Shown: one piece after another, positions 1 through 5,505 of the stretch
Numbering within the stretch: the first letter of the stretch is position 1
How the letters are laid out: every line of letters begins with the position of its first letter
The notes under the pieces: generated by a model
The model's database searches: none
The model's input: the letters and a program-made list of their open reading frames with translations, nothing else
Told to the model about the DNA's origin: nothing
Source of the DNA: Gammaproteobacteria bacterium
GTDB lineage: Bacteria; Pseudomonadota; Gammaproteobacteria; JAABTG01
Assembly: GCA_030066245.1 (NCBI GenBank)
Contig: JASJBY010000288.1
Span: forward strand, 1-6,114
Direction of reading: 5' to 3'
DNA: 6,114 bases
Program-made: the position numbers and the translations under genes

Positions 1-362
1 CCCGGCAGATCGCCGCCCGGCACCCGGGGCATGAGCGGTCGTGAACCCGTGGCTATCAGCAAACGGTCGAAGCCCATGGTGCTGCCCTCCTCCAGCTGCA
101 CCGTTCGCTCTTCCGGCATGACCCTGCTGACCCGCCCGCGAACAATCTGGATGGCTTGCTTCGCGAAATAGTCGGGGGCCTTGCGCAGATGCGTTCCCTG
201 CTCCCCGATCCGGCCGGTCAGCAGGTAGGGGATAGCCATTCGGGAGTATGGCGGCTCCGGCTCGTCCCCGACCACGGTGATGCTGCCCTTCGGGTCTATC
301 CGTCGCAGTGCTTCGGCAGCGGTTACACCGGCCGGACCGGCCCCGACGATTACATACCGCAT
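1..362 (-). CDS. aorC: AorC-type FAD/NAD(P)-binding oxidoreductase subunit, partial (N-terminal 120 residues)
   Basis: Only the N-terminal part is in the window; the gene runs off the left edge. The visible protein starts MRYVIVGAGPAG, a Rossmann FAD-binding motif (GxGPAG, residues 7-12). It has a PPYSR segment at residues 37-41 and ATGSRP at 104-109, both typical of the pyridine nucleotide-disulfide oxidoreductase family (rubredoxin/ferredoxin reductase-like). The ATG at 362 has a strong AGGAGG five nt upstream (368-373). The gene follows aorB by 81 nt on the same strand, which is the order of the Aromatoleum aromaticum aorABC operon, where AorC carries FAD and reduces NAD+. By inference it takes electrons from the AorA iron-sulfur chain in the cytoplasm. 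No signal peptide is seen. On sequence alone it could be a generic NAD(P)/FAD oxidoreductase; the context is what makes AorC likely. The C-terminal NAD domain cannot be checked here. Confidence 0.85.
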   Translation of the reverse strand, partial: MRYVIVGAGPAGVTAAEALRRIDPKGSITVVGDEPEPPYSRMAIPYLLTGRIGEQGTHLRKAPDYFAKQAIQIVRGRVSRVMPEERTVQLEEGSTMGFDRLLIATGSRPLMPRVPGGDLP

Positions 363-397
363 CTCATCCTCCTATCGCTGCGCCCGGATAGGGAATA

Positions 398-430
398 GGG
401 CGGGTGAACAGGCGCTGTCATTGCCCGCCC
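398..430 (-). promoter_or_regulatory. Intercistronic stem-loop between aorB and aorC
   Basis: The 81-nt gap between aorB and aorC holds a two-part inverted repeat. An outer perfect 7-bp GC stem (398-404 with 424-430, GGGCGGG/CCCGCCC in mRNA) encloses an inner stem of about six bp with one bulge (405-411 with 415-420) and a CGC loop. In the mRNA, three unpaired bases (CAA) lie between the 5' arms. No run of U follows, so it is unlike a classical intrinsic terminator. An RNA-stability, processing or partial-attenuation element is more likely. This is inference from base pairing only. Confidence 0.55.
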
Positions 431-443
431 GCTGCCGCCAGGG

Positions 444-2300
444 CTACAGGCCAAGGCGGGCCAGAGTCTCCTTTGTCGGCACACCGTCCTCCGACCAGCC
501 CCGGATTCGGTAGTACTCCGGCAGCATTTTTGCCAGCTCGGTGACTTTGCCTTTTGCGGGACCGGTCTTGGCGGGCTCTTCCAGTAGACGCTTGGGCAGG
601 GTGTCGTCCTCGGCGGTGAGGCCGGCCGCCATGTTGAACTGCCGTTCCATGTTCCATACCCGTTCACCCATTGTCTGCAGGTCATCCAGGGACCAATCGC
701 CGTCACAGGCCGCGGCGATCTGCGGCTGGATGTCCTCCAGGCTCCAGGCGAAGGTGGTGAAAACGCACAGACCGCTGGAGTCCACCACGGCGGTGGCGTC
801 CTGGAACGCCTTGACCAACTCAGCCTTGCCATCGCTGACGAGGGGGTCGGTCTTGGCCGGGATCCCCAGCACCTCGGAAGCCACTGTATAGCTACGTAGA
901 TGACAGGCTCCCCGATTGCTGGTGGCATAGGTCAGACCCATGCCCTGGATGCCGCGGGAATCATATGCCGGAAACTCCTGACCCTTGACCACCATGGCCA
1001 GCTCCGGTCGCCCGTATTTCTCACAGAGTCGCTTGGAGCCGAGACCCAGCTCCTTGCCGAAGCCCTCCGCCCTGCCGGTCATCTCGGCCGCCTGCGCAAG
1101 CGCCTCCGCGGAGCCGAACTTCAGCTCCACGGCACCTGCCTGCTCCTTGCTGATCAGGCCAGCTTCGTAGAGCTCCATGGCGGCCGCAACGGTTGCTCCG
1201 AAGGAGATGGGGTCCATGCCCTCCTCGTTACAGATGTAGTTAACGTAGGTCAGGGCTTCGAGGTCGTCGATGCCCGTATCGGCACCCAAGGACCAGGCGT
1301 TTTCGTACTCCAGACCGCCCGAGGCACCCCAGTACTCCGGCTTGTTCTTGACGGTGAAGTGGGTCTCGTCAATCTTCGAAATCCGTCCACACGCGATGGT
1401 GCAGCCGAAACAGGCGGCATTGGTCACCAGGTTTGGCTTGCCGTCGCTGGCACGAGGCTCGTGCATCGCCTCGCCGGAAATTTTGTTGGCTCCCTCGAAC
1501 TGGGAATCCTTCCAGTTTCGGGTGGGTAAGGCGCCCACTTCGTTGATGACGTTCATGAGCACCTGCGTCCCGTAGGTGGGCAGCCCCTGACCGGTGACGG
1601 CGTTGTCGGCCAATACCTTTTTTCCAGCGGATACCGCCGACATGAAAGCTTTCGGGTCCCTGATACTGTCCCCGCTGACGCCGCGCGTGCCCCGAACAGC
1701 GACAGCCTTGAGGTTCTTGGAGCCCATTACCGCGCCCACCCCGGACCGTCCGGCTGCTCTGTGCAGGTCGTTCACGATACAGGCGAACAAGACACCGTTC
1801 TCGCCTGCCCGGCCGATTGCCGCAATGCGCATCTGGGGATCCTGATGGCGCGTGCGGATGGTCTCATCGGTTTCCCAGACTGACTTCCCCCACAAGTCGG
1901 CGGCGGGAAGCAGCTGGGCCTTGTCGTTCTCGATGGACAGGTAAACCGGTTCATCTGACCTGCCCTCGATGATGACCATGTCCCAGCCCGCAAACTTCAG
2001 CTCAGCGCCAAAGAAGCCGCCCGAATTGGAGCAGGCAATGGCCCCCGTCAGCGGGCTCTTGGTGATCACCGAATAACGGGCGCCAGTGGATGCGACGGTG
2101 CCCGTGAGGGGCCCGGTGGCCATGATGAGCTTGTTCTCCGGAGACAGGGCGTCGACTTTCGGATCCACTTCCTCGACCAGATATTTGGTCGCCAAGCCGC
2201 GCTGGCCCAGGTATTGCGTGGCCCAGTCCATGTTCAGGGACTCGCTGGTGCAGGTGGCATCGCCGAGGTTCACTCTCAGCACGTTCTTCGTCCAAGCCAT
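444..2300 (-). CDS. aorB: Tungsten-containing aldehyde:ferredoxin oxidoreductase, catalytic subunit AorB
   Basis: A 618-residue protein, full length for the AOR family (about 600-625). It oxidises aldehydes to carboxylic acids at a tungsten-bis-pyranopterin site with one [4Fe-4S] cluster. The N-terminal domain (about 1-210) includes the family-typical stretch AIGRAGENG (161-169) and NDLHRAAGRSGVGAVMGSKN (177-196), which contacts the pterin cofactor in known structures. The cluster ligands are visible as C297-x2-C300-x3-C304 with the distal C512 in SSGLC. An acidic residue of the EYEN motif (E331 or E333) and H467 in RGACHLR are candidates for the catalytic Glu and His of Pyrococcus AOR. The frame stays open 53 codons further upstream, but the ATG at 2300 has GGGGAGG 8 nt away and gives the family's usual start (MAWTKNVLRVNL). 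It lies 19 nt after aorA and 81 nt before aorC, so the three are probably co-transcribed. No export signal is seen; the enzyme should be cytoplasmic. Tungsten rather than molybdenum is inferred from the family. The substrate range cannot be read from the sequence. Confidence 0.96.
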   Translation of the reverse strand: MAWTKNVLRVNLGDATCTSESLNMDWATQYLGQRGLATKYLVEEVDPKVDALSPENKLIMATGPLTGTVASTGARYSVITKSPLTGAIACSNSGGFFGAELKFAGWDMVIIEGRSDEPVYLSIENDKAQLLPAADLWGKSVWETDETIRTRHQDPQMRIAAIGRAGENGVLFACIVNDLHRAAGRSGVGAVMGSKNLKAVAVRGTRGVSGDSIRDPKAFMSAVSAGKKVLADNAVTGQGLPTYGTQVLMNVINEVGALPTRNWKDSQFEGANKISGEAMHEPRASDGKPNLVTNAACFGCTIACGRISKIDETHFTVKNKPEYWGASGGLEYENAWSLGADTGIDDLEALTYVNYICNEEGMDPISFGATVAAAMELYEAGLISKEQAGAVELKFGSAEALAQAAEMTGRAEGFGKELGLGSKRLCEKYGRPELAMVVKGQEFPAYDSRGIQGMGLTYATSNRGACHLRSYTVASEVLGIPAKTDPLVSDGKAELVKAFQDATAVVDSSGLCVFTTFAWSLEDIQPQIAAACDGDWSLDDLQTMGERVWNMERQFNMAAGLTAEDDTLPKRLLEEPAKTGPAKGKVTELAKMLPEYYRIRGWSEDGVPTKETLARLGL

Positions 2301-2308
2301 GATGTATT

Positions 2309-2313
2309 CCTCC
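2309..2313 (-). promoter_or_regulatory. Ribosome binding site deciding the aorB start
   Basis: GGAGG, inside a longer GGGGAGGAA, lies 8 nt before the ATG at 2300 in the 19-nt gap after the aorA stop. It rules out the longer open frame that begins at 2459 inside aorA, which has no comparable site and would add 53 residues unlike the AOR family. Confidence 0.8.
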
Positions 2314-2319
2314 CCGCTG

Positions 2320-2805
2320 TCAAGCCTGTGCAGATTCACCGGCGCCCGCGTTGGCACGCGCAGCCCACGCTCGCATCCGTTCCAGACCCGTCCAATCCGC
2401 ATCGACGTAAGTGATTGCCGCTGTGGGACAGGCCTGAACGCACTGGGGATCACCGCCACAGAGATCGCACTTCATGACCTTGCCGGTGTCCTGGCTGTAG
2501 TTCACAGTGCCGAAGGGACAGGCGATGGTGCACACCTTGCATCCGACACAGAGCGCATCGATCACCTCCTTGGCGCCGGTCTCGGCATTTGCCCGAATCG
2601 CGTCCACCGGGCAGGCGTGCAGACACCAGGCCTCGGCGCATTGGGTGCACGTGTACGGTACAAACCGTCCTTCTTGATGAAAGTTGAAGACCCGTATGAC
2701 TGACTTGGCGGGATTGAAAGCGCCGAAGTGCTCGAATGAGCAGGCCAGCTCGCACTGGAGACAGCCCGTACACTTCTTGGGGTCGATATGCAGAGATCGC
2801 AACAT
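2320..2805 (-). CDS. aorA: Four-cluster [4Fe-4S] ferredoxin subunit AorA
   Basis: A 161-residue electron-transfer protein of the DmsB/HycB-like polyferredoxin family. It has sixteen cysteines in four groups: C12-x2-C15-x2-C18-x3-C22, C53-x2-C56-x4-C61-x3-C65, C86-x2-C89-x2-C92-x3-C96 and C113-x2-C116-x5-C122-x3-C126. That is enough for four [4Fe-4S] clusters, as reported for AorA of Aromatoleum aromaticum. Its job there is to carry electrons from AorB towards AorC, and stacked AorAB protomers form a wire-like filament. The C-terminal tail after residue 136 is alanine- and arginine-rich with no cysteine. The ATG at 2805 is preceded by GGAGGAG 8 nt away (2814-2820). The frame is open to 3078, but that longer start lacks such a site and would add 91 low-quality residues. 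No twin-arginine or Sec signal is present, so it is cytoplasmic. It is the first gene of the operon visible here. Confidence 0.93.
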   Translation of the reverse strand: MLRSLHIDPKKCTGCLQCELACSFEHFGAFNPAKSVIRVFNFHQEGRFVPYTCTQCAEAWCLHACPVDAIRANAETGAKEVIDALCVGCKVCTIACPFGTVNYSQDTGKVMKCDLCGGDPQCVQACPTAAITYVDADWTGLERMRAWAARANAGAGESAQA

Positions 2806-2881
2806 GTTAAAGACTCCTCCACCCGAGAGTTGTTGTTGAATATCAGCGGGCGAGCAACGCACGGTCGACGCGTGACGCCGA

Positions 2882-2905
2882 AGCCCGCGAAAGGCCGCGC
2901 GGGCT
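2882..2905 (-). promoter_or_regulatory. Hairpin in the presumed aor leader
   Basis: A perfect 8-bp inverted repeat (AGCCCGCG at 2882-2889, CGCGGGCT at 2898-2905) with an 8-nt loop. It lies 76 nt upstream of the aorA start and about 140 nt downstream of the candidate promoter, so it would be in the 5' leader. Only one or two U residues follow the stem in the minus direction, so a standard terminator is unlikely. It could be a leader regulatory structure, or chance pairing in GC-rich DNA. Confidence 0.4.
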
Positions 2906-3047
2906 GCCATCCAGTGGCTTTGTCCAGCCGCCGCGAGTCCGGACGTATCAGGACGATGAACACAGCCTGTTTGTGCCGCGGGACCGGCGGTCGGGCGCTC
3001 GTACGGGGAACCTGACGAGTCGACTACGCCTCCGCTGAGGGTTACCG

Positions 3048-3078
3048 AGTATATAGATGATGACGTTGGCGATAGCAA
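3048..3078 (-). promoter_or_regulatory. Candidate sigma-70 promoter for the aor operon
   Basis: On the minus strand, TTGCTA (3073-3078) is separated by 17 bp from TATATA (3050-3055). The overlapping hexamer TATACT (3048-3053) is a better -10 match but gives 19-bp spacing. This is the most AT-rich patch upstream of aorA. It would give a leader of roughly 235 nt. The call rests on consensus matching by eye. Confidence 0.35.
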
Positions 3079-3145
3079 ACGCGGTCGTCATGGACAACGG
3101 CTGCGAGTCTTGCTTTGCCCGGTGCCAATTTTCCCGACGAGCCTG

Positions 3146-3151
3146 TATGAT
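3146..3151 (+). promoter_or_regulatory. Weak candidate -10 element for the GrlR-like gene
   Basis: TATGAT, a five-of-six match to TATAAT, lies 42 nt upstream of the start codon at 3194. The best-placed -35, TGCCAA at 3123-3128, is poor. It is reported only as the likeliest promoter position in this short upstream region. Confidence 0.25.
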
Positions 3152-3193
3152 TAGCGGCGCTTCGGGAAGCATGGGGTTGAAGGGAGGATACGG

Positions 3194-3619
3194 ATGGCGA
3201 GGCTCGATGGGATATGGACAGCCGAGTTGGCCAGGGCTAACGGCTGGGAGAACGCCGGCACCCTCATCCTGGACGGCGGGCACGTGCGAGGCGGGGGCAA
3301 CAGCTACTACGCGCGTGGCACCTATGGGCTCACGCCCCAGGGGGTCGAGATGGTTCTGACTATCCGGTTCTACGGCATCACCCGTACCGTCCTCGGCGAG
3401 TGCCACGAAGAGATCACGGTGCTTCTGCGGGGCAGTCGAAGGAAGAACCTCATGTTTGGACGCATGACGCGCCGTGATAAACCCAGATACTCGGTAGCGG
3501 TGAGGGCAACCAAGGAAGCAACTTTGGCCAGGGATGTGCGCCGTCTTGCCTCTCCGGTGATTCCGCTGGACCATCGTTTGGCGCGTCCCGGAAGTGTCGG
3601 CGGTAAAACCACATCCTAA
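3194..3619 (+). CDS. GrlR-like small regulatory-fold protein
   Basis: A 141-residue protein with no signal peptide or membrane segment. The N-terminal half resembles the GrlR family: a DGIWTA start (5-10), GTLILDGGHVRGGGNSYY (22-39) and an RGTY turn (41-44), then alternating hydrophobic strands VEMVLTIRF (51-59) and EEITVLLRG (72-80). GrlR, from enteropathogenic E. coli, is a small beta-barrel protein that binds and inhibits the transcription activator GrlA. Most family members elsewhere are uncharacterised. The C-terminal part (about 85-141) is basic and not recognised. The ATG at 3194 is preceded by GGGAGG six nt away (3182-3187). It is divergent from the aor operon, but a regulatory link is only a guess. 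No type III secretion genes or GrlA partner are visible. The family call is from the motif pattern and should be treated as tentative. Confidence 0.65.
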   Translation: MARLDGIWTAELARANGWENAGTLILDGGHVRGGGNSYYARGTYGLTPQGVEMVLTIRFYGITRTVLGECHEEITVLLRGSRRKNLMFGRMTRRDKPRYSVAVRATKEATLARDVRRLASPVIPLDHRLARPGSVGGKTTS

Positions 3620-3829
3620 GTGACTTTCCGAGAGGAGCTTACGGAACCAACCGGCGGCGGGACGCATCGGCGATCGGTTGAGCGTTCGCGGTGGGGGCCG
3701 TACCGGCACGAGCCGCCGGGACACGCCGTGAATACCTCCCTGTAGGCTCGACGGCCGCTATCCCTGCGGCCGACGGTCCCAGCCACTCATGCCGGTACAG
3801 CCCTGATCGAACACCGATGCAGTGGGACG
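3620..3829. other. Intergenic stretch between convergent genes
   Basis: A 210-nt gap between the stops of two convergent genes. It has no credible coding sequence. The first 75 nt carry only short inverted repeats, such as CAACCG at 3648-3653 with CGGTTG at 3675-3680. The rest is dominated by the large palindrome at 3695-3803. Confidence 0.6.
3695..3803. repeat. Large imperfect palindromic intergenic repeat element
   Basis: The outer arms (3695-3712 and 3786-3803) are inverted copies matching at 16 of 18 positions; as transcribed in one direction, both mismatches become G-U pairs. Between them lies a central hairpin, CGGCCGC at 3752-3758 with GCGGCCG at 3766-3772 and a 7-nt loop, flanked by GGCT (3745-3748) and AGCC (3781-3784). 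The nested layout, intergenic position and phrases such as ACACGCCGTGAATAC resemble dispersed palindromic repeats of GC-rich gammaproteobacterial genomes. That resemblance is from memory and unchecked. Lying between two convergent stops, it could end transcription from both sides. Confidence 0.6.
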
Positions 3830-4399
3830 TTACTTGGGGGGGAACTTCTTCAACATACGCCGCACCGCCTCGTTGATCTGCTGCTCCCGGGCGGCAGGCG
3901 ATGCCGAAAAGCTCACCTCGTCGGTCGCCGCGCCCCGCCATATGAGGTCACGGCCCTCGGGGTCGACCACGTCCAGCAACAGGCTGCCCTCGTCATACTC
4001 GTAAACGAACGTATCGGCGCGCCGCCGGGTCGCGTACGGCTCACCTCGGGCGGTCCAGCCCCAGCCGGGCCCGTAGCCGTAACGGCGGTTGATCGTCGAC
4101 ACGCTCTGTCGGCGGTCCAGCGTCACATGGTATGCGAGCCAGAAATCCGGTGACTCGGCGCTTTTCGCGAATCCCTTCGCCATGAGTTCGCTTTCGACGG
4201 CCCTTCGGATGCGTCGGTCTAGCAAGGTATTGTCGTCGATACGCGGATCGCCCGTCGGCGTTTTCGGGTCGGGGATCCAGTCGAAGGTCGAGAGACCGGA
4301 GAAGCTTCTTTCCCGATCGTAGTCGACAGCGACCTCCATGGTTGAACAGCCAGCCACCAGTGAAGCCAGCAAAATCAGTACCGTGGCAAGGCGCGCCAT
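3830..4399 (-). CDS. DUF4136 domain lipoprotein
   Basis: A 189-residue predicted lipoprotein. The N-terminus MARLATVLILLASLVAGC ends in a clear lipobox (VAGC, lipidated Cys18). Ser at +2 favours the outer membrane rather than inner-membrane retention. The mature part fits DUF4136: VDYDRERSFSGLSTFDW (25-41), then RIRRAVESELMAKGF (63-77), PDFWLAYHV (84-92), a Gly/Tyr/Trp-rich turn (108-115) and a late LLLDVVDPEGRDLIWRGAA (140-158). The family has no settled function. ATG at 4399 is chosen because GAGGG lies 8 nt upstream; the GTG at 4405 would have almost no spacing. It is divergent from the surface-antigen-like gene across 261 nt and convergent with the GrlR-like gene. It appears to be a single-gene unit. 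Confidence 0.88.
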   Translation of the reverse strand: MARLATVLILLASLVAGCSTMEVAVDYDRERSFSGLSTFDWIPDPKTPTGDPRIDDNTLLDRRIRRAVESELMAKGFAKSAESPDFWLAYHVTLDRRQSVSTINRRYGYGPGWGWTARGEPYATRRRADTFVYEYDEGSLLLDVVDPEGRDLIWRGAATDEVSFSASPAAREQQINEAVRRMLKKFPPK

Positions 4400-4660
4400 G
4401 GTCACGACCCTCTGCTCCGGTTCGCGTATTCAGTCGCCGGCCAGGTCGCACCCCCGAAGCGGTTGCTCCCCGGCACGGCGTCTGGTTCAGCTCGGCTCGC
4501 AGGCTCAGAATGCCTGCATGCTAAGCTCCCGACCCGGACAAGAGCAAGTTGCGCTTTGGCTTGCATGCACTGCAAGCATGCTCTAAGTTCGAGGGACGCG
4601 GGTGCCCGGCGCCGGCGCCCCGCAGTCCCATTGAATGACTCCAGGAAGGGGGATCACAGC
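4400..4660. other. Divergent intergenic region with GCATGC sites and small hairpins
   Basis: This 261-nt region separates two divergent envelope genes and should hold both promoters, but no convincing -35/-10 pair is visible for either. It has three GCATGC palindromes (4516-4521, 4563-4568, 4576-4581) and a 7-bp hairpin (GCTTGCA 4559-4565 with TGCAAGC 4571-4577). A very GC-rich inverted repeat at 4598-4623 contains a perfect 12-bp palindrome (4608-4619). The plus-strand gene's ribosome binding site is at 4643-4652. Confidence 0.55.
4598..4623. promoter_or_regulatory. GC-rich inverted repeat upstream of the surface-antigen-like gene
   Basis: Arms GCGGGTGCC (4598-4606) and GGCGCCCCGC (4614-4623) pair imperfectly around a perfect 12-bp palindrome (4608-4619). 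It ends 37 nt before the start codon, so it would lie in the leader or at the promoter of the gene at 4661. No U-tract follows. Chance occurrence in GC-rich DNA is possible. Confidence 0.3.
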
Positions 4661-5044
4661 ATGAAGACGAGAACCGCTTGCATGGCGGCGATTCTGGCGG
4701 CGCAGCTGGCGGGCGCTCCGTCTTATGCCGTCGACTGGCGCCTGCTGGACTACTCGCCCGTGCGTTCCTTCAACGATGCTGACTGGGCGCTCTACAAGCT
4801 GACGGGCCGGGAGCTGCTTGACAAAGGCGCCGATGGCGAGACAAGAACGTGGGAGAACCCGGATAGCGGCAGTCACGGCGCCCTGAAGGCGGTACGCACT
4901 TACAAGAACCTGGTGGGACTGACCTGCCGGCAGGTCAAAGTCATGAACTCCACCCGCAGCATGAAGGGCGAGACAACCGTGCACGTGTGCAAACAGGCCA
5001 AGGGCAACTGGCAGCTGAGCGAGCCGCCGGCGTCCAAGAAATAG
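4661..5044 (+). CDS. RT0821/Lpp0805-like (17-kDa surface antigen family) secreted protein
   Basis: A 127-residue exported protein. Residues 1-23 form a Sec signal peptide (basic MKTRT, hydrophobic core, SYA cleavage site before Val24), with no lipobox cysteine. The mature domain has the family pattern: an ALYKLTGRELLDKGADGETRTW-like approach to WENPDSGSHG (64-73), then a TYKNLVGLTCRQ strand (80-91) and a C-terminal GNWQLSE (115-121). C89 and C110 could form a disulfide. Relatives include rickettsial and Legionella surface proteins; the biochemical role is unknown. The ATG at 4661 has AGGAAGGGGG 8 nt upstream, and the true N-terminus begins with the signal peptide, so the longer open frame from 4463 is rejected. 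It ends only 10 nt from the stop of the convergent gene. Confidence 0.83.
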   Translation: MKTRTACMAAILAAQLAGAPSYAVDWRLLDYSPVRSFNDADWALYKLTGRELLDKGADGETRTWENPDSGSHGALKAVRTYKNLVGLTCRQVKVMNSTRSMKGETTVHVCKQAKGNWQLSEPPASKK

Positions 5045-5066
5045 TCTGCGGAGCTTACCGGCGGCT
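5022..5066. terminator. Inverted repeat spanning two convergent stop codons
   Basis: A perfect 9-bp inverted repeat (AGCCGCCGG at 5022-5030, CCGGCGGCT at 5058-5066) has a 27-nt loop that contains the stop codons of both convergent genes. It could slow or end transcription both ways in a gap of only 10 nt. No U-tract is present and each arm lies inside coding sequence, so intrinsic terminator activity is uncertain. Confidence 0.35.
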
Positions 5067-5483
5067 GTCCTGACGCACGCTACCGTAGTATCCGAGCGGC
5101 CTGTAGCTGCGCTCCTCCACGTATTGATAGGTCCGGCCACTGGCGCTGCCGGCGCGGCGGTCATCAGCACCCTGGTTGGCCCGGCGCTCGTTTGCCGCCA
5201 GGTAGCCGCGGCGGTTGTCGGCACCCTGCGTCCGGTGCCGCTGCTGCGCCGATGAGGACTCGCGTGCCTGTGCCCCCTGCGTCGACCGCCGGTCCATGCT
5301 ATGCCTTACGCTGCCCGGGATGTCCCAGCGGATGACCCATTCTTCCTGCTCCTGCTGGCTCATGTCGCGCCATACCACGTCTGCCGCTTGAGCCGGCGCT
5401 GTGAACATCATCCACATCAGCAGCCCGACAGCGACCCGCCAGCCGCAGCCGGTCGCAGCCCGTCCGAAATGCGCCGCCTTCAT
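5055..5483 (-). CDS. Small secreted protein with three arginine-rich repeats, function unknown
   Basis: A 142-residue protein that I do not recognise. Residues 1-33 look like a Sec signal peptide (core VAVGLLMWMMFTA, AQA cleavage site). The mature N-terminus ADVVWRDMSQQEQEEWVIRW is acidic and amphipathic. The middle carries three imperfect repeats of 17-18 residues keyed on QGA: TQGAQAR (68-74), TQGADNRR (85-92) and NQGADDRR (103-110). The C-terminus is rich in Tyr and Arg (YQYVEERSYRPLGYYGSVR, 119-137). It is low in hydrophobic residues and probably partly disordered. The start at 5483 lies 22 nt after the upstream DUF2092 stop. Its ribosome binding site is weak (GGGAG only 2 nt from the ATG, AGG further up), so translational coupling is possible. 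The frame stays open to 5546, inside the upstream gene, but that start would put an extra 21 residues before the signal peptide. Confidence 0.75.
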   Translation of the reverse strand: MKAAHFGRAATGCGWRVAVGLLMWMMFTAPAQAADVVWRDMSQQEQEEWVIRWDIPGSVRHSMDRRSTQGAQARESSSAQQRHRTQGADNRRGYLAANERRANQGADDRRAGSASGRTYQYVEERSYRPLGYYGSVRQDSRR

Positions 5484-5505
5484 TGCTCCCGGTGCCTGCC
5501 CCACG

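Larger units (their letters stand above)
2806..3193. other. Divergent intergenic region between the aor operon and the GrlR-like gene
   Basis: A 388-nt stretch without a convincing gene. Open frames here lack ribosome binding sites and recognisable protein features. It holds the aorA ribosome binding site, a hairpin at 2882-2905, a possible minus-strand promoter near 3048-3078, and a weak plus-strand promoter near 3146 for the gene starting at 3194. I looked for a sigma-54 site and a clear FNR box and found neither. The TTGAATATCAG at about 2836 resembles a degenerate FNR half-pair but is not convincing. Confidence 0.6.

Noticed and set aside
398..430. Classical rho-independent terminator after aorB
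   Set aside because: The stem is good, but no U-tract follows and aorC, with its own strong ribosome binding site, begins shortly after, so full termination is unlikely.
900..1529. Plus-strand open frame of 209 codons inside aorB
   Set aside because: It is antisense to a strongly conserved AOR coding region; long antisense frames are common in GC-rich genes, and the protein shows no recognisable features.
2086..2703. Plus-strand open frame of 205 codons across the aorA-aorB junction
   Set aside because: It is antisense to two clear genes and their ribosome binding site, with no domain or start signal of its own.
2806..3078. N-terminal extension of AorA
   Set aside because: The 91 extra residues are unlike ferredoxin subunits, and the strong ribosome binding site lies directly before the ATG at 2805.
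2948..3724. Long minus-strand open frame (258 codons) opposite the GrlR-like gene
   Set aside because: It runs through the palindromic repeat and the promoter region, has low-complexity Arg/Pro-rich content and no ribosome binding site. The opposite strand has a family-like protein with a good ribosome binding site.
4463..4660. N-terminal extension of the surface-antigen-like protein
   Set aside because: The longer frame would bury a well-formed signal peptide 66 residues inside the protein; the ATG at 4661 has the ribosome binding site.
4583..5224. Minus-strand open frame of 213 codons opposite the surface-antigen-like gene
   Set aside because: It overlaps the plus-strand gene, which has a signal peptide, family motif and ribosome binding site, and also the end of the repeat-protein gene.
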